This document shows, one piece after another, positions 22,611 to 32,100 of a DNA stretch of 64,000 nt (position 1 is the stretch's first letter; every line of letters begins with the position of its first letter). The stretch lies in NCBI GenBank assembly GCA_030407315.1, contig JALQPE010000441.1, positions 1 through 64,000 on the forward strand, in the 5' to 3' direction. The notes beneath the pieces are model-generated. The model was not told the DNA's origin, ran no database searches, and saw only the letters and a list, made by a program, of their open reading frames with translations. Made by a program: the position numbers and the translations under genes. Source of the stretch: Asparagopsis taxiformis (lineage: Eukaryota; Rhodophyta; Florideophyceae; Bonnemaisoniales; Bonnemaisoniaceae).

Positions 22611-22876
22611 TGCTTGGGCAGCTCGAAAATTCTCTTCGGAGAACTCGCCGATTCTTAGTTGCAACTTCTGCTTTAGGATGCTTACGCGCCCACTTGAACA
22701 TGAGACAGTATAAGGTGACATTTCATAAAGGGGAATTCCGCCATAAGCAGAAGTTTACTGAGCAAGTCGAGAACGCCAGTCAGAATCGGAGGGGGCTAAA
22801 GGAGTATCTCATTTTTCTATTTTGGATATCAATGCGTGACTAAAGGGCGTTTAAAGCACCCATAGAGAGAGCATAC

Positions 22877-25066
22877 TTAGTAAAAAGGACCTTCGTAGGA
22901 AAGATCGTGACACATCTCGACATGCTTTTTAAAGCAATCACGACCTGTCTGATGGTGACAGATAAAGACATCCTTTCGGTATAGTCGTTTGCAAGTGGAG
23001 CATACGAACTTCGACTTCTTCGTTCCCTTGCAAATATCACAACGACCTTGATAGATAGCATTGCTATCCCTACCATTGGAAGTCCTGCGAGTGCGACTAG
23101 TCGGCGTCAAATGAGTTCCAATGCCACTACCGCTCTCCATCTCTTCCACATCAGGTGCATCTGATTGTCGCTGACGTAATCCAATTGCATCCATGGAGTT
23201 GTCAATCAGTCCTTCAGCCAATTGGGTATAGAACTGATGAGGTGTCATCCTGCCCCTGTTATGCATGGCTCCACAGTACAGCTTCCAGGCATCCACGACG
23301 CATATGGCCAAAAGTGACGTGTTGACACGTGCCGACCATTCTTTGACCTCAAATTTCTTCTCCAGCATAAGGTCATCTTGGCGACATCGGTTGTGACGGT
23401 CAACCTGCGAACACGTCGCATAATATGTTTCACATACTTGCGGGATCTGAATGTCAATTTCCTCCTTCCATGTCCTGCCATTCCTGCTTCGATAACGCTC
23501 TCGGAATATTGGCGTCCCAGGCTGAGTAGTACCGGCTGTACTAATAAAGTACCTTCTGTCACGGTCGATCCACATCACTGCCATCAGATCCGGACCATCT
23601 CTATCTTTAGCAACCATAGACACGTGTTCACCCTTTCCAGTGACTTCCAAGTGGGACAAATGCTGGAGCGGGTATCCCTTTGTAGCATTCTTGACTACAC
23701 CAGTGAAACGTAGCCCATGCTTGAAGAGTATTTCTGCCGTTTCAACAGAGGAAAAGTATGAATCGGCACACACGAGGCGATGAGTATAAAACCATGGTTC
23801 GACGAGCCTTAATGTGACGGCAGCACCATGCGTCGTTTCGGACTCGAATGCTTTTCCACGTGTCTCCTCAGCTGACATCACAACATCCATCCTGAGAATG
23901 ATGCCACTATTGCCACATGATGCAGTTTTCAGCTCACATCCATTCTCAGGCTTACGGTCCATCGCGACGTAATGTGGGAGTCCGATTTCGATCCAGTCAC
24001 CTCCCAGACCATACCACCTTGACATACTCTCATCCACACATATAGAATCTGAAGGGAATACCTGAGAGCTTCTGTGGTCATTGATGGCGGTGATAAACTC
24101 AGATATGACACCCCACCGGTCAGTTTCGTCACGAACCTTGGAGTATGTCACGTACTGCCTCAGCTCTTCAAACCGTTTGCGTGACATGATGTGCCCGAGC
24201 ATTGGTGTGGGGATGTATTTAGTCCGGGATTGACTACTCCAGAGAGAGCGCCTACCACTGAACTCAAATCGTGACATGAGTACAATGACTCCAAAATACT
24301 TCAAAATCTCTCCCAGCGAGGTCGATTTGAGATTCCGCTTTTCCAGCTCGTAATTGGAGTATGACACGATAGTACTTAAAAATCCCATCGGAAAAATCCA
24401 CTGGAAATAGTCATATGGTGTCATATCTGATGGACCGTGCCCCTCAGATATTATCTCATCCAATGGCCCAATCACCCTCCACGACCGATTGGGGCGCCAA
24501 CCATTCATTTGCATAGATACATCAGATACAATCCATTCCACGTCATTGCATATGACAACCGGCTCATCGGTTGACCCAGTGTCACATGGCTGAGTATTAA
24601 CACTCGTACTCAAGTCACGCTCTTGCGGCGTGACTGCATCTGATTTTTCGGCCTCATTCCCGTCACTCCCGGTGTCTTGAGCTTTATCTCCTCCTTCGGT
24701 CACACGGTCTTCTTCATCACCTGCAGGTGCCTTCACACTGCAGAGACGCAGGGATGTCACCTTGTTACCATCGGCCAGCTCCCACTCAGCCTCGATAGAT
24801 GTCATCATTCGCTTGTTTCCTCTCTCCTTAATGACTCGAATGACAGTTCCGGATATCATCTTTGTCTTCCATCCGGCACCATACATCCTGCGACATTTGG
24901 AGATAGATGTCAGTTGTCTGGCAGGGGCGAGAACCCTGTTTCCGACAACTTGGCGACAATCAACTGGTTTCACCATTTTTTGTGATTTCAGGATCGAGAT
25001 TGAGTTGACGTAGTTTGCTGATGGAAGGATTAAAATTTCAGCATTCACTCTGCCCTGCCATATCAT
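22877..25066 (-). CDS. piggyBac-type transposase (DDE_Tnp_1_7 / PGBD family)
   Basis: The ATG at 25066 starts a 729-residue ORF without breaks. The N-terminal 200 residues are acidic and of low complexity. The catalytic region has the family layout: PYDYFQWIFP near the start, VDES (Asp345), CADSYFSS (Asp435) and a candidate third aspartate in MWIDRDRRYF (Asp501). The C-terminus is a cysteine/histidine-rich finger (CDICKGTKK...CSTCKRLY...CHHQTGRDCFKKH), as in PGBD proteins, where it binds the ends. By family it excises and inserts DNA without repair synthesis. The intact frame and perfect end repeats suggest recent activity. Confidence 0.88.
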   Translation of the reverse strand: MIWQGRVNAEILILPSANYVNSISILKSQKMVKPVDCRQVVGNRVLAPARQLTSISKCRRMYGAGWKTKMISGTVIRVIKERGNKRMMTSIEAEWELADGNKVTSLRLCSVKAPAGDEEDRVTEGGDKAQDTGSDGNEAEKSDAVTPQERDLSTSVNTQPCDTGSTDEPVVICNDVEWIVSDVSMQMNGWRPNRSWRVIGPLDEIISEGHGPSDMTPYDYFQWIFPMGFLSTIVSYSNYELEKRNLKSTSLGEILKYFGVIVLMSRFEFSGRRSLWSSQSRTKYIPTPMLGHIMSRKRFEELRQYVTYSKVRDETDRWGVISEFITAINDHRSSQVFPSDSICVDESMSRWYGLGGDWIEIGLPHYVAMDRKPENGCELKTASCGNSGIILRMDVVMSAEETRGKAFESETTHGAAVTLRLVEPWFYTHRLVCADSYFSSVETAEILFKHGLRFTGVVKNATKGYPLQHLSHLEVTGKGEHVSMVAKDRDGPDLMAVMWIDRDRRYFISTAGTTQPGTPIFRERYRSRNGRTWKEEIDIQIPQVCETYYATCSQVDRHNRCRQDDLMLEKKFEVKEWSARVNTSLLAICVVDAWKLYCGAMHNRGRMTPHQFYTQLAEGLIDNSMDAIGLRQRQSDAPDVEEMESGSGIGTHLTPTSRTRRTSNGRDSNAIYQGRCDICKGTKKSKFVCSTCKRLYRKDVFICHHQTGRDCFKKHVEMCHDLSYEGPFY

Positions 25067-25149
25067 TAATCTCGCCGGCGAGTCTTCTAGTGGTAAAATT
25101 GGAGCTATTCGTTTATTTTTTCAATTTAAACTACAGTGGTAAAAAGTGG

Positions 25150-25180
25150 CCTCATATGAGGTCATTGACCTCATATGAGG
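25150..25180. repeat. paired subterminal palindromes, right end of the piggyBac-type element
   Basis: CCTCATATGAGG occurs at 25150-25161 and 25169-25180, mirroring the pair at the left end but 19 rather than 22 bases apart. Confidence 0.7.
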
Positions 25181-25202
25181 CCACTTGTCCGATAGACACT
25201 AG

Positions 25203-25369
25203 ACCGTGCAATGCGAATGCAGATATCGCGCGCGACTAGTCGGGACGGATCGGTTGCGACTTGATTGCGATTGAGCGCGATGCTCTCAGCGATGGGAAAT
25301 GCCACGTGGACACAGTCGAATCGAGTACAGTATCGCTGGTTTGGATTGAAATGTGGATGGCAATTTGTA
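25203..25369. repeat. block B, third segment (paralogous to 3081-3249)
   Basis: Continues block A from ACCGTGCAATGCG to CAATTTGTA, where the DIRS-type element begins. Confidence 0.85.
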
Positions 25370-25714
25370 GGATTTCAAGGCACGAAGAAGATATTTTAAC
25401 TTGAAAACGATAGCTGAGGCACGGCTTGTTTTTCGCGCGTCAGATTTTCGACATTGCATACGCGTTTCAGATACAGTATGCAACCAAGATTATTAGAACG
25501 AAACCATCCAAGTTGGATGCAATCAAAACGCATCATGCGGCAGGCGCGGCGGTGAACGTATGTGAAAAACGTGTGCGCCAACCCATGCGTCATTACCCTG
25601 CAGATCACTGGCACGGGTTTTTTGTATTGTCGAAGATACAAGCGCATTGCAAGAACGCAACTGCGTCCAAATCGCTCCTCAGGTATTGTTCTGCACCCCG
25701 GTTTCTATTCAGTC
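25370..25714. repeat. DIRS element 1, left inverted terminal repeat
   Basis: Reverse complement of 42692-43036 with a few substitutions. The shared sequence ends at TTTCTATTCAGTC, immediately before the gypsy insertion. Confidence 0.8.
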
Positions 25715-25719
25715 CCACC
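25715..25719. repeat. gypsy target-site duplication, left (CCACC)
   Basis: CCACC directly precedes the LTR and recurs at 39004-39008 directly after the other LTR. Confidence 0.9.
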
Positions 25720-26526
25720 TGTGGCGCAATTTAAGTTGGTCGATGGAACCGATGCGAGCGCGCGCGTTTACGTTAGTCCGCAAGCATCCGTTTGAGTTAG
25801 TTTAGTAAGCGAGCGTACGCGTGGCGCCTTGATTACGTGTCACGGAGCGTCAATGCGAGCGCGTGCGCGCGTACGTTGCCACGAAACCGCGAGCCGCGCC
25901 ACGTGTAGCGATTTCCGCGAATTTCCCTTTATTTCCCTTTTTTGGGTTTTTTATGACGAAAGTCTTTTTCCCAAATATTTCCCTTTTTGCGTGCGAGCGT
26001 GCGGCCGCCGCCGGCCGGCCACACAGGGACAGCCTGCCCCAAGTAAGTTAGCTATTAGTGGTCGCATGGCTTCGCACCCTACCAATAAACAGTCAGCACT
26101 TTCGCAGCTACGAGTTAAGCGTTGAGCGCGTCGCGAGGACCGATTGCGTTACGACGTTGCGTGCGGATTGCTCACGATCGCCGACATACGTGCGCGCGCG
26201 CCGCGTTTACCGACTGTCGAATTGCGTCGCACCGCGAGACCGCGCGTTGCGTCGCCTACCGCTAGGCCAGGGATTTACGACCCCTGCGTGGATCGTGTTG
26301 AGCTCGAGTTTACTCGGTGATCTCCCCTGAGATCACGGCTTGCGCCGGCCCGCGAATCCCGTGTTGCGATCGACCCTGCGCGTTCCGCCGTTGTACCACC
26401 CGATCGCCTCCGCGACCGAGCGACGTGCGAAACGCAAGTTCACGAGCGCGTTACGGTTCAACACGCCCTGACAAGGCAAGCGATTCTAGAACTCTCTTAG
26501 TGACCGCCATCCCGGCTGGTCCTACA
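25720..26526 (+). repeat. gypsy 5' LTR (807 bp)
   Basis: Begins TGTGGCGCAATTTAAG and ends GGCTGGTCCTACA. It contains a T-rich stretch (TTTCCC...GGGTTTTTT) and a stable hairpin at 26317-26336. Confidence 0.95.
26317..26336. promoter_or_regulatory. conserved hairpin inside the gypsy LTR
   Basis: GTGATCTC and GAGATCAC form an 8-bp perfect stem with a loop of four bases. The stem is kept in the 3' LTR and in the second gypsy element (62721-63511), where the loop length differs, so the stem rather than the loop is conserved. It may act in transcript ending, packaging or reverse transcription; none of this can be shown here. Confidence 0.4.
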
Positions 26527-26528
26527 AC

Positions 26529-26541
26529 TGGTCTCTCGACC
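26529..26541 (+). promoter_or_regulatory. gypsy primer-binding site
   Basis: TGGTCTCTCGACC lies two bases after the LTR and starts with TGG, the complement of a tRNA CCA end. The tRNA species was not identified. Confidence 0.6.
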
Positions 26542-27102
26542 TAGAATTGCGCGAACCGACGTGCGAACTCAGCGAAGAACAGAAACTCCGCTTGGGGAAA
26601 CACGGGACGCCAAACCTATCGCTTACTCTAATTCTTCTTTTATCCGTTCGTCGTGCGCGACAGCGAGGGCGATTGACGCGTGCGCGCGTATCGCTATCCC
26701 GGAAGCGGTGCTATAGCCTCTCTGGTTTGTATAACTACCCTACCTCTACTACGACGATTCGCAGCGCGGAACGACGCGATCGAAGACGCAGCGCGTGCGC
26801 GCGCTAGTTCGCAACCCTAACGCGGGTTCGGCGGTGCCGAAAATATTGGGTTCGCGGACGATCGAGACCCGTCTTTGCGCGTTCCGAGCGAGGAAGAAGC
26901 CCTCCTGCGAGCGAACTCGTCCCCCTCACCCTTACTACGCGCGCCCGATACGCAGACAATTTTCGGGAAGCGCTTCCCTTTTTACTTGCCAATTTTTCGA
27001 CGCGCCGACGCGAGATTTTGACGCGCGCCGAATTCCCCTTTCTCCCTTCCCATCATCCCTTTTTCCCTTTTCCCTAGGCGACGATCGAACGCGACCGCGC
27101 CG
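26542..27102 (+). other. gypsy leader between the primer site and gag
   Basis: No gene is seen. The gag ATG at 27103 follows a pyrimidine-rich run (CCCTTTCTCCC...TTTTCCC). Confidence 0.6.
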
Positions 27103-29139
27103 ATGGATCCCCCTACGCGCGAGCGATCGAACGCGCCGACCGAACCGCCGCCAGTCGCGTCGCAAACGCACGCAGTCGACGCCCTGGTCGCTTCACATAT
27201 CCCTGACCCTACCGCTTCTCCGTGGCCGCCGTTACCGACGCAAGCGCTCGCGAGCATTGACGACGACGCGCAAACGTCCGACGATGGCGCCGCAACGAAG
27301 CGCGAGGCCGAGTTCCGCGTTTCCGACGTGCACGCTACGCCGTCCGCAACGCTTCCGAGCCTGGTTCGACAAGTAGTGGACGACCCTACGTTCCAATGCA
27401 TGCTCCAGGCTGAAGTACGAGCTGCAGTGGACCGCGCTATCAAGGGCCAATCACGTGGACTAACCGCTCAGATGAGGGCGCAAGTCCACAACCTAATCGT
27501 CACTACGATGGACTCCCGCGAGGAGCAAAATATTGAACGCGCGAACGTCGCTGCGCGCGAAAACCGAACGCGAACCGCAGCGCGCGCAACCCCTACGAAC
27601 TACGCGCGCGACGCGGACCCCGAAGGATGGCTGGAACTGGCGCGCCAGGACCTGTCATTCGACGACCACCCGCGTTCGGATAGCGACGATGGACCCACAC
27701 ATCCCGGGCTGGTAGAGATCCAGCCGTTGAACGAGCTGTTCACGCGCGCGCTTTCGTATCGCACGTACCGCTTGCGTAATACGGACCGCGCGTTTAACCG
27801 AACGATTGCGAGCGAACTGGCCAACACCGCGAAGATGGTGCGCCATTCGATGCAAGGAGAGAATTTCACGGGCACTGACGGAATCGCGGTACTATCGTTT
27901 CTGAAGTACTTCAAGAGCGCATGCGACGACACCGGCGTATCCGAAGGCGCAGCGCTTCCGATTCTCAAGTATTTCCTGGCCGACGAAGCGCGCGACACGT
28001 TCCAAACGTACGTGGGACGAACGTTCCGAGGAGCGCGCGCGGGCGTCGATTCGATTACGTGCTACGCGGAAGCCGTTCAGTGGCTCTTACTAACCTACGC
28101 GCGCGAAGGCGACGTTGCGCAAGCGTACCGCGACGTGGCGCAACAAACGCAAGACCCGAAGGAAACCGAAACGCAATTCGCTACGCGATTACGACGACGA
28201 GCGCTGCGCTGCGGCGACGCGTTTAGCGAGCGAACGCTTGTTTCTATTTTCGTCGATGGTCTACGCCCCTACGCGCAACACCTCGTGCGGGACGCGCTGT
28301 CTCGTGACCCGCGGCGATACACCTTTCGAGAGCTAGTCTCTATGGCGCAGAGCCACGGGGACACGCACCGAGCGATGACGCCGACAACGAGCGCGCGACC
28401 GCTACTGCGACGAACGCCTGCGCTCTACGTAGACGAGGACGAGACCCCGATGATGCAAGCTCTGACCGTGGGGCACACCCCGCCATCAGGCTTCTCATCG
28501 CCAAACGTCTCAACCTCCGCCGCGACACCGCACGCTCCGCGCGAACGGAAGTTCTCGACTCCGAGCCCCATGCGAAGCCCGACCTCGCTTGGCACTCCTT
28601 CGTCGAATTACCGCACGCCACGCTCGCGCGACGCCTCGCCCGCCGACCGCTCACGACGCACTGCGCATACCGACCACCGGGAACGCGAACGCGCGGGACC
28701 GTACACGGCGCACATACCGCGCGCGACTTACCCACCGCCTATCGTGAGGCAGACGGCACCGGCCGACACGTCTCGCACGGCAGCGTTCCGATGCCTGTTA
28801 TGCAGGAAGTTCGGGCACCCAATGGTGAATTGCCCACTGCTCTCGTCCGAGCAGCAGGCCGCGATTCGCGAAATGCATAGCCACGCGCGCCTAACGCCCG
28901 AAGAACTGAACCTGCAGCGCAACGTTCAGGTCTTCGAAGTCTCCGCGCACGCCGACGCGAACGAGAGCGAGCGACAGCGCGTCGACGGCAACGAGCGAAC
29001 GCGCGAAAACGAGGGCGCACGCGAGCGCGAGCGCGAAAACGATCGGACGCGCGAATACGACGCGCATGACAGCGAGCAGCTCACGCCCCACTCGGTTCGT
29101 TTTGCAGAAGACCCGGGAAACGCCTACGAGGAGCCGTAG
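27103..29139 (+). CDS. gag: gypsy Gag polyprotein
   Basis: The 678-residue ORF starts at ATG 27103. The central part (about residues 230-420) resembles a retrotransposon capsid, with the pattern QTQDPKETETQFATRLRR and SERTLVSIFVDGL. A CCHC zinc knuckle of CX2CX4HX4C spacing (CLLC...HPMVNC) lies at about residues 566-579. The tail is very rich in Arg and Glu (ERERENDRTRE). The protein forms the particle and packages RNA. It ends at TAG 29137-29139, directly downstream of a -1 frameshift signal that yields Gag-Pol. Confidence 0.92.
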   Translation: MDPPTRERSNAPTEPPPVASQTHAVDALVASHIPDPTASPWPPLPTQALASIDDDAQTSDDGAATKREAEFRVSDVHATPSATLPSLVRQVVDDPTFQCMLQAEVRAAVDRAIKGQSRGLTAQMRAQVHNLIVTTMDSREEQNIERANVAARENRTRTAARATPTNYARDADPEGWLELARQDLSFDDHPRSDSDDGPTHPGLVEIQPLNELFTRALSYRTYRLRNTDRAFNRTIASELANTAKMVRHSMQGENFTGTDGIAVLSFLKYFKSACDDTGVSEGAALPILKYFLADEARDTFQTYVGRTFRGARAGVDSITCYAEAVQWLLLTYAREGDVAQAYRDVAQQTQDPKETETQFATRLRRRALRCGDAFSERTLVSIFVDGLRPYAQHLVRDALSRDPRRYTFRELVSMAQSHGDTHRAMTPTTSARPLLRRTPALYVDEDETPMMQALTVGHTPPSGFSSPNVSTSAATPHAPRERKFSTPSPMRSPTSLGTPSSNYRTPRSRDASPADRSRRTAHTDHRERERAGPYTAHIPRATYPPPIVRQTAPADTSRTAAFRCLLCRKFGHPMVNCPLLSSEQQAAIREMHSHARLTPEELNLQRNVQVFEVSAHADANESERQRVDGNERTRENEGARERERENDRTREYDAHDSEQLTPHSVRFAEDPGNAYEEP

Positions 29140-29157
29140 CGGGTGGGCCGGCTCCTC
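29115..29157 (+). promoter_or_regulatory. -1 ribosomal frameshift signal between gag and pol
   Basis: The heptamer G GGA AAC (29115-29121) is in phase with gag codons GGA and AAC and fits the X XXY YYZ rule. A 6-base spacer (GCCTAC) follows, then a 9-bp perfect stem GAGGAGCCG (29128-29136) with CGGCTCCTC (29149-29157) around a 12-base loop that contains the gag stop. The -1 frame is open from before the heptamer through pol. All three parts are read directly; function is predicted. Confidence 0.85.
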
Positions 29158-32100
29158 CTCACTCAACGGATACGCGACGCGCGACGACGCAACCACCGCG
29201 CGAAAAACCGCCTCCGTTACCACCCGAAACAGTGGTCCTGTTTCAGACCCCTACCGCGAACTACAAACTCGAGACCCGCGTCGGGTATAATCAACGCACG
29301 GCCACCGCGGTGACCGCCGTGCTTGATACTGGCGCAGGCCCGAGCCTCATTCGCGAAAACGTACTAGGCGCCGACTGGAAGCGCCACGCTACGCCGCCGA
29401 CGCTGCGCTGCGCGATTATCGACGCGAACGGACGACGCCTCGCGCCAAACGCGTCGCTGCGACTTAGCGTTTTTCTAGGTGCCCGAGCGCATCTCCAAAC
29501 CTTTTTGGTGATGCCACGCTTATCCGTCCCATGTATCTTGGGAGCGGACTTCATCGACCGCGTAGTCGAAATTATCTACACGGGACCGCAGCGCGCGTTG
29601 CGAACCCGCTATGGCGACCACGTCCCGATGCTTCCGCGTACGCCGACGAAACCGCGCCGCGCGCCGACCGCGAAGACGACCCGACCCGCAAGCTTCGCGC
29701 CTATTCGCGCTGCGCGCCGCACATCGATTCCGCCGAACGCGACGCAAGCGATCGACGTTACCACGAGCGCTGAAGGGCGCTGCATTACAGTTCCCGCGAC
29801 TAACCTCTACGCGCAGAAACTACTCCGTTTAACCAACGGGGAGACGCTGGTTCGAAGGAATGTACCCTTCCGAGTACAGGTACACAACGCTGGCACTCGT
29901 CTACAAGTATTGCCCAAAGGCATGAAGGTAGGCACCGCCGTGCCCAACCCCGTGGGATGTCTACAAGTCGCTCAGGAAGCGCCGGACCCGCAAGACCGAC
30001 CGCCCGACGACGCGACGCGACGCAACGTTACGACACCGCCGGACCCGCGCGAGACCGACGAAATTGCGAGCGCGACGCCGTCTTGGGAAGAACTCTTACG
30101 CGCGACGCTACGCGACGAGCGAGTAGACGACGACCTGCACGCGGAAATTATCGAGATGCTACGAAAGCATGAGCGCATGTGGAGCGGCACGCTGGGAGCC
30201 ATTCAAGCGACGGAGCACCGCATCGAGCTGGTTCCGGGGGCGACCCCCGTGAACCAACCGCCGTATCGCGCCGGACACGCGTCGCGCGAGATTATCCGTA
30301 CGCAAGTGGAGAAGATGCTCCGCGCTGGGGTAATCGAACCCGCTACGTCGGAATGGGCGAGCCCGGTCGTGGTCGTGCCTAAGAAGGACGGGACCTCCCG
30401 CTTCTGCATTGACTACCGCCGCTTGAACGCCGCTACCGTGAAGGACGCGTATCCGATTCCGCGCATGGACGACTGCGTCGATTCGCTCGGTAACGCGACG
30501 GTTTTCACTACACTGGACTGCAATTCGGGATACTGGCAAATCCCGGTAGCGCACGCCGACCGCGATAAGACTACGTTTACGTCGCACGTCGGTACGTACC
30601 GCTTTCGCCGCATGCCTTTCGGACTTTCGAACGCGCCCGCGACGTTTCAGCGCGCGCTCGACATTTTGCTCGCGAACGTGAAGTGGCAGCATTGCCTTGT
30701 CTACCTGGATGACGTAATCATCTTCTCCGCTGACGTAAACGCGCACGTGCACCACGTCGACGAGATACTGGGAATCCTCGGACGCGCAGGCGTTTCGCTG
30801 AAATTCGCGAAGACTGAGTTCTTCAAACGCTCGGTGGACTACCTGGGACATACTATTTCGCCTGGGAAGCTCTCCGTGCCGACGACGAAGTGCGACGCGC
30901 TGCGCGATGCGACGTACCCGACGACGAAGACGCAGCTGCGAAGTTTCCTAGGAACTTGCAACGTGTACCGCCGATTCGTCGAAAAATTCGCGTTCGTCGC
31001 GGCGCCGCTTACGCAGTTGCTAAAGAAGGACCAAGGAGACAACTTACCCGCGCCGACGCCGGAGCAAACGCGCGCGTTCGAATCATTGCGACAAGCGATG
31101 TTGTCTCCACCAATCCTCCGTCTACCGCGCGAAGGACACCCGTATGTGCTCGATACAGACGCGTCGCAAGGGCAAATCGGATGCGCGCTACTTCAGCTGG
31201 ACGCGGACGACGACGTACTACATCCAGTCGGATACTGGTCGCGCACGCTTAACGACGCGGAGCGCAACTATTCGACGACGGAACGCGAGTGCCTCGCTGT
31301 CGTATGGGCAGTCTTGCTATTACGCGCATATTTGGAAGGACGAAAGTTCACGGTTCGCACCGACCATAATTCGTTGCGTTGGATCCTGAACATGACGTCC
31401 GCGGAAGGACGACTCGCGCGCTGGAGATTGCGACTCGCCGAGTTCGAATTCGACGTCGAATACAAGAAGGGAAAACGCCACGTTATCGCCGACGCGCTCT
31501 CGCGAATGGCCACGCGAAGCTGCGACGAGACGGAAATACCGGACGAGATACCCTGCTTCGGCGCCGCGAACATCATCGAACCGCACGCGAACGCATACGA
31601 CCGAACCGACGCTGCGCTACTATGCGACTATGCAGAATACTACCCGAGCTTGGCTTGCCTATTGGCAACTCGGTCGTGTATCGAGCCGCCCGTGTCCACT
31701 GACGAGTGGATTCGCGAACAGGCGACGGACGAATTCTGCCAGAACGCGAAACGCGACGTCGAAACCGCGCCGCGTTCACGCTTCCACCTGTCCCCCGACG
31801 GGATACTAATGAGGACCGCTCCGCTCGACGACGCGACGCAGATAGTTGTGCCCGAAGCGATAAAAGGACGTATTCTGCGAGCGAACCATTACGCGGTAAC
31901 TGCAGGGCACCCGGGCGCGCGACGCATGTACGACGCAATTCGACGTGCATACCACTGGCCGATGATGAGCGTAGACGTCTACATCACGGTGAGACAATGC
32001 GATGCGTGCGCGCGCAACCGCGTTACGCAATATCGCCATACGAACGCCCTGAAGCTATTCCCCGCTACGCGCCCGCTCGAAGACGTCGCTATCGATATTC

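Larger units (their letters stand above)
22366..25198 (-). mobile_element. piggyBac-type DNA transposon with CTAG target duplication
   Basis: The 2,833-bp element has 13-bp perfect terminal inverted repeats (TGTCTATCGGACA) flanked by CTAG at 22362-22365 and 25199-25202. Block A at 3074-3085 (CTCTAGACCGTG) is the matching empty site with one CTAG, so the duplication is read directly. Each end carries two 12-bp palindromes. One intact minus-strand transposase ORF fills most of the element. Classic piggyBac duplicates TTAA, so either this lineage uses another tetranucleotide or the element belongs to a related superfamily. Confidence 0.85.

Noticed and set aside
28340..28735. Long minus-strand ORFs over gag and pol of the gypsy element
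   Set aside because: Mirror frames of real coding sequence kept open by high GC; no motifs. Unlike the antisense gene at 35154-37989, they overlap constrained genes.
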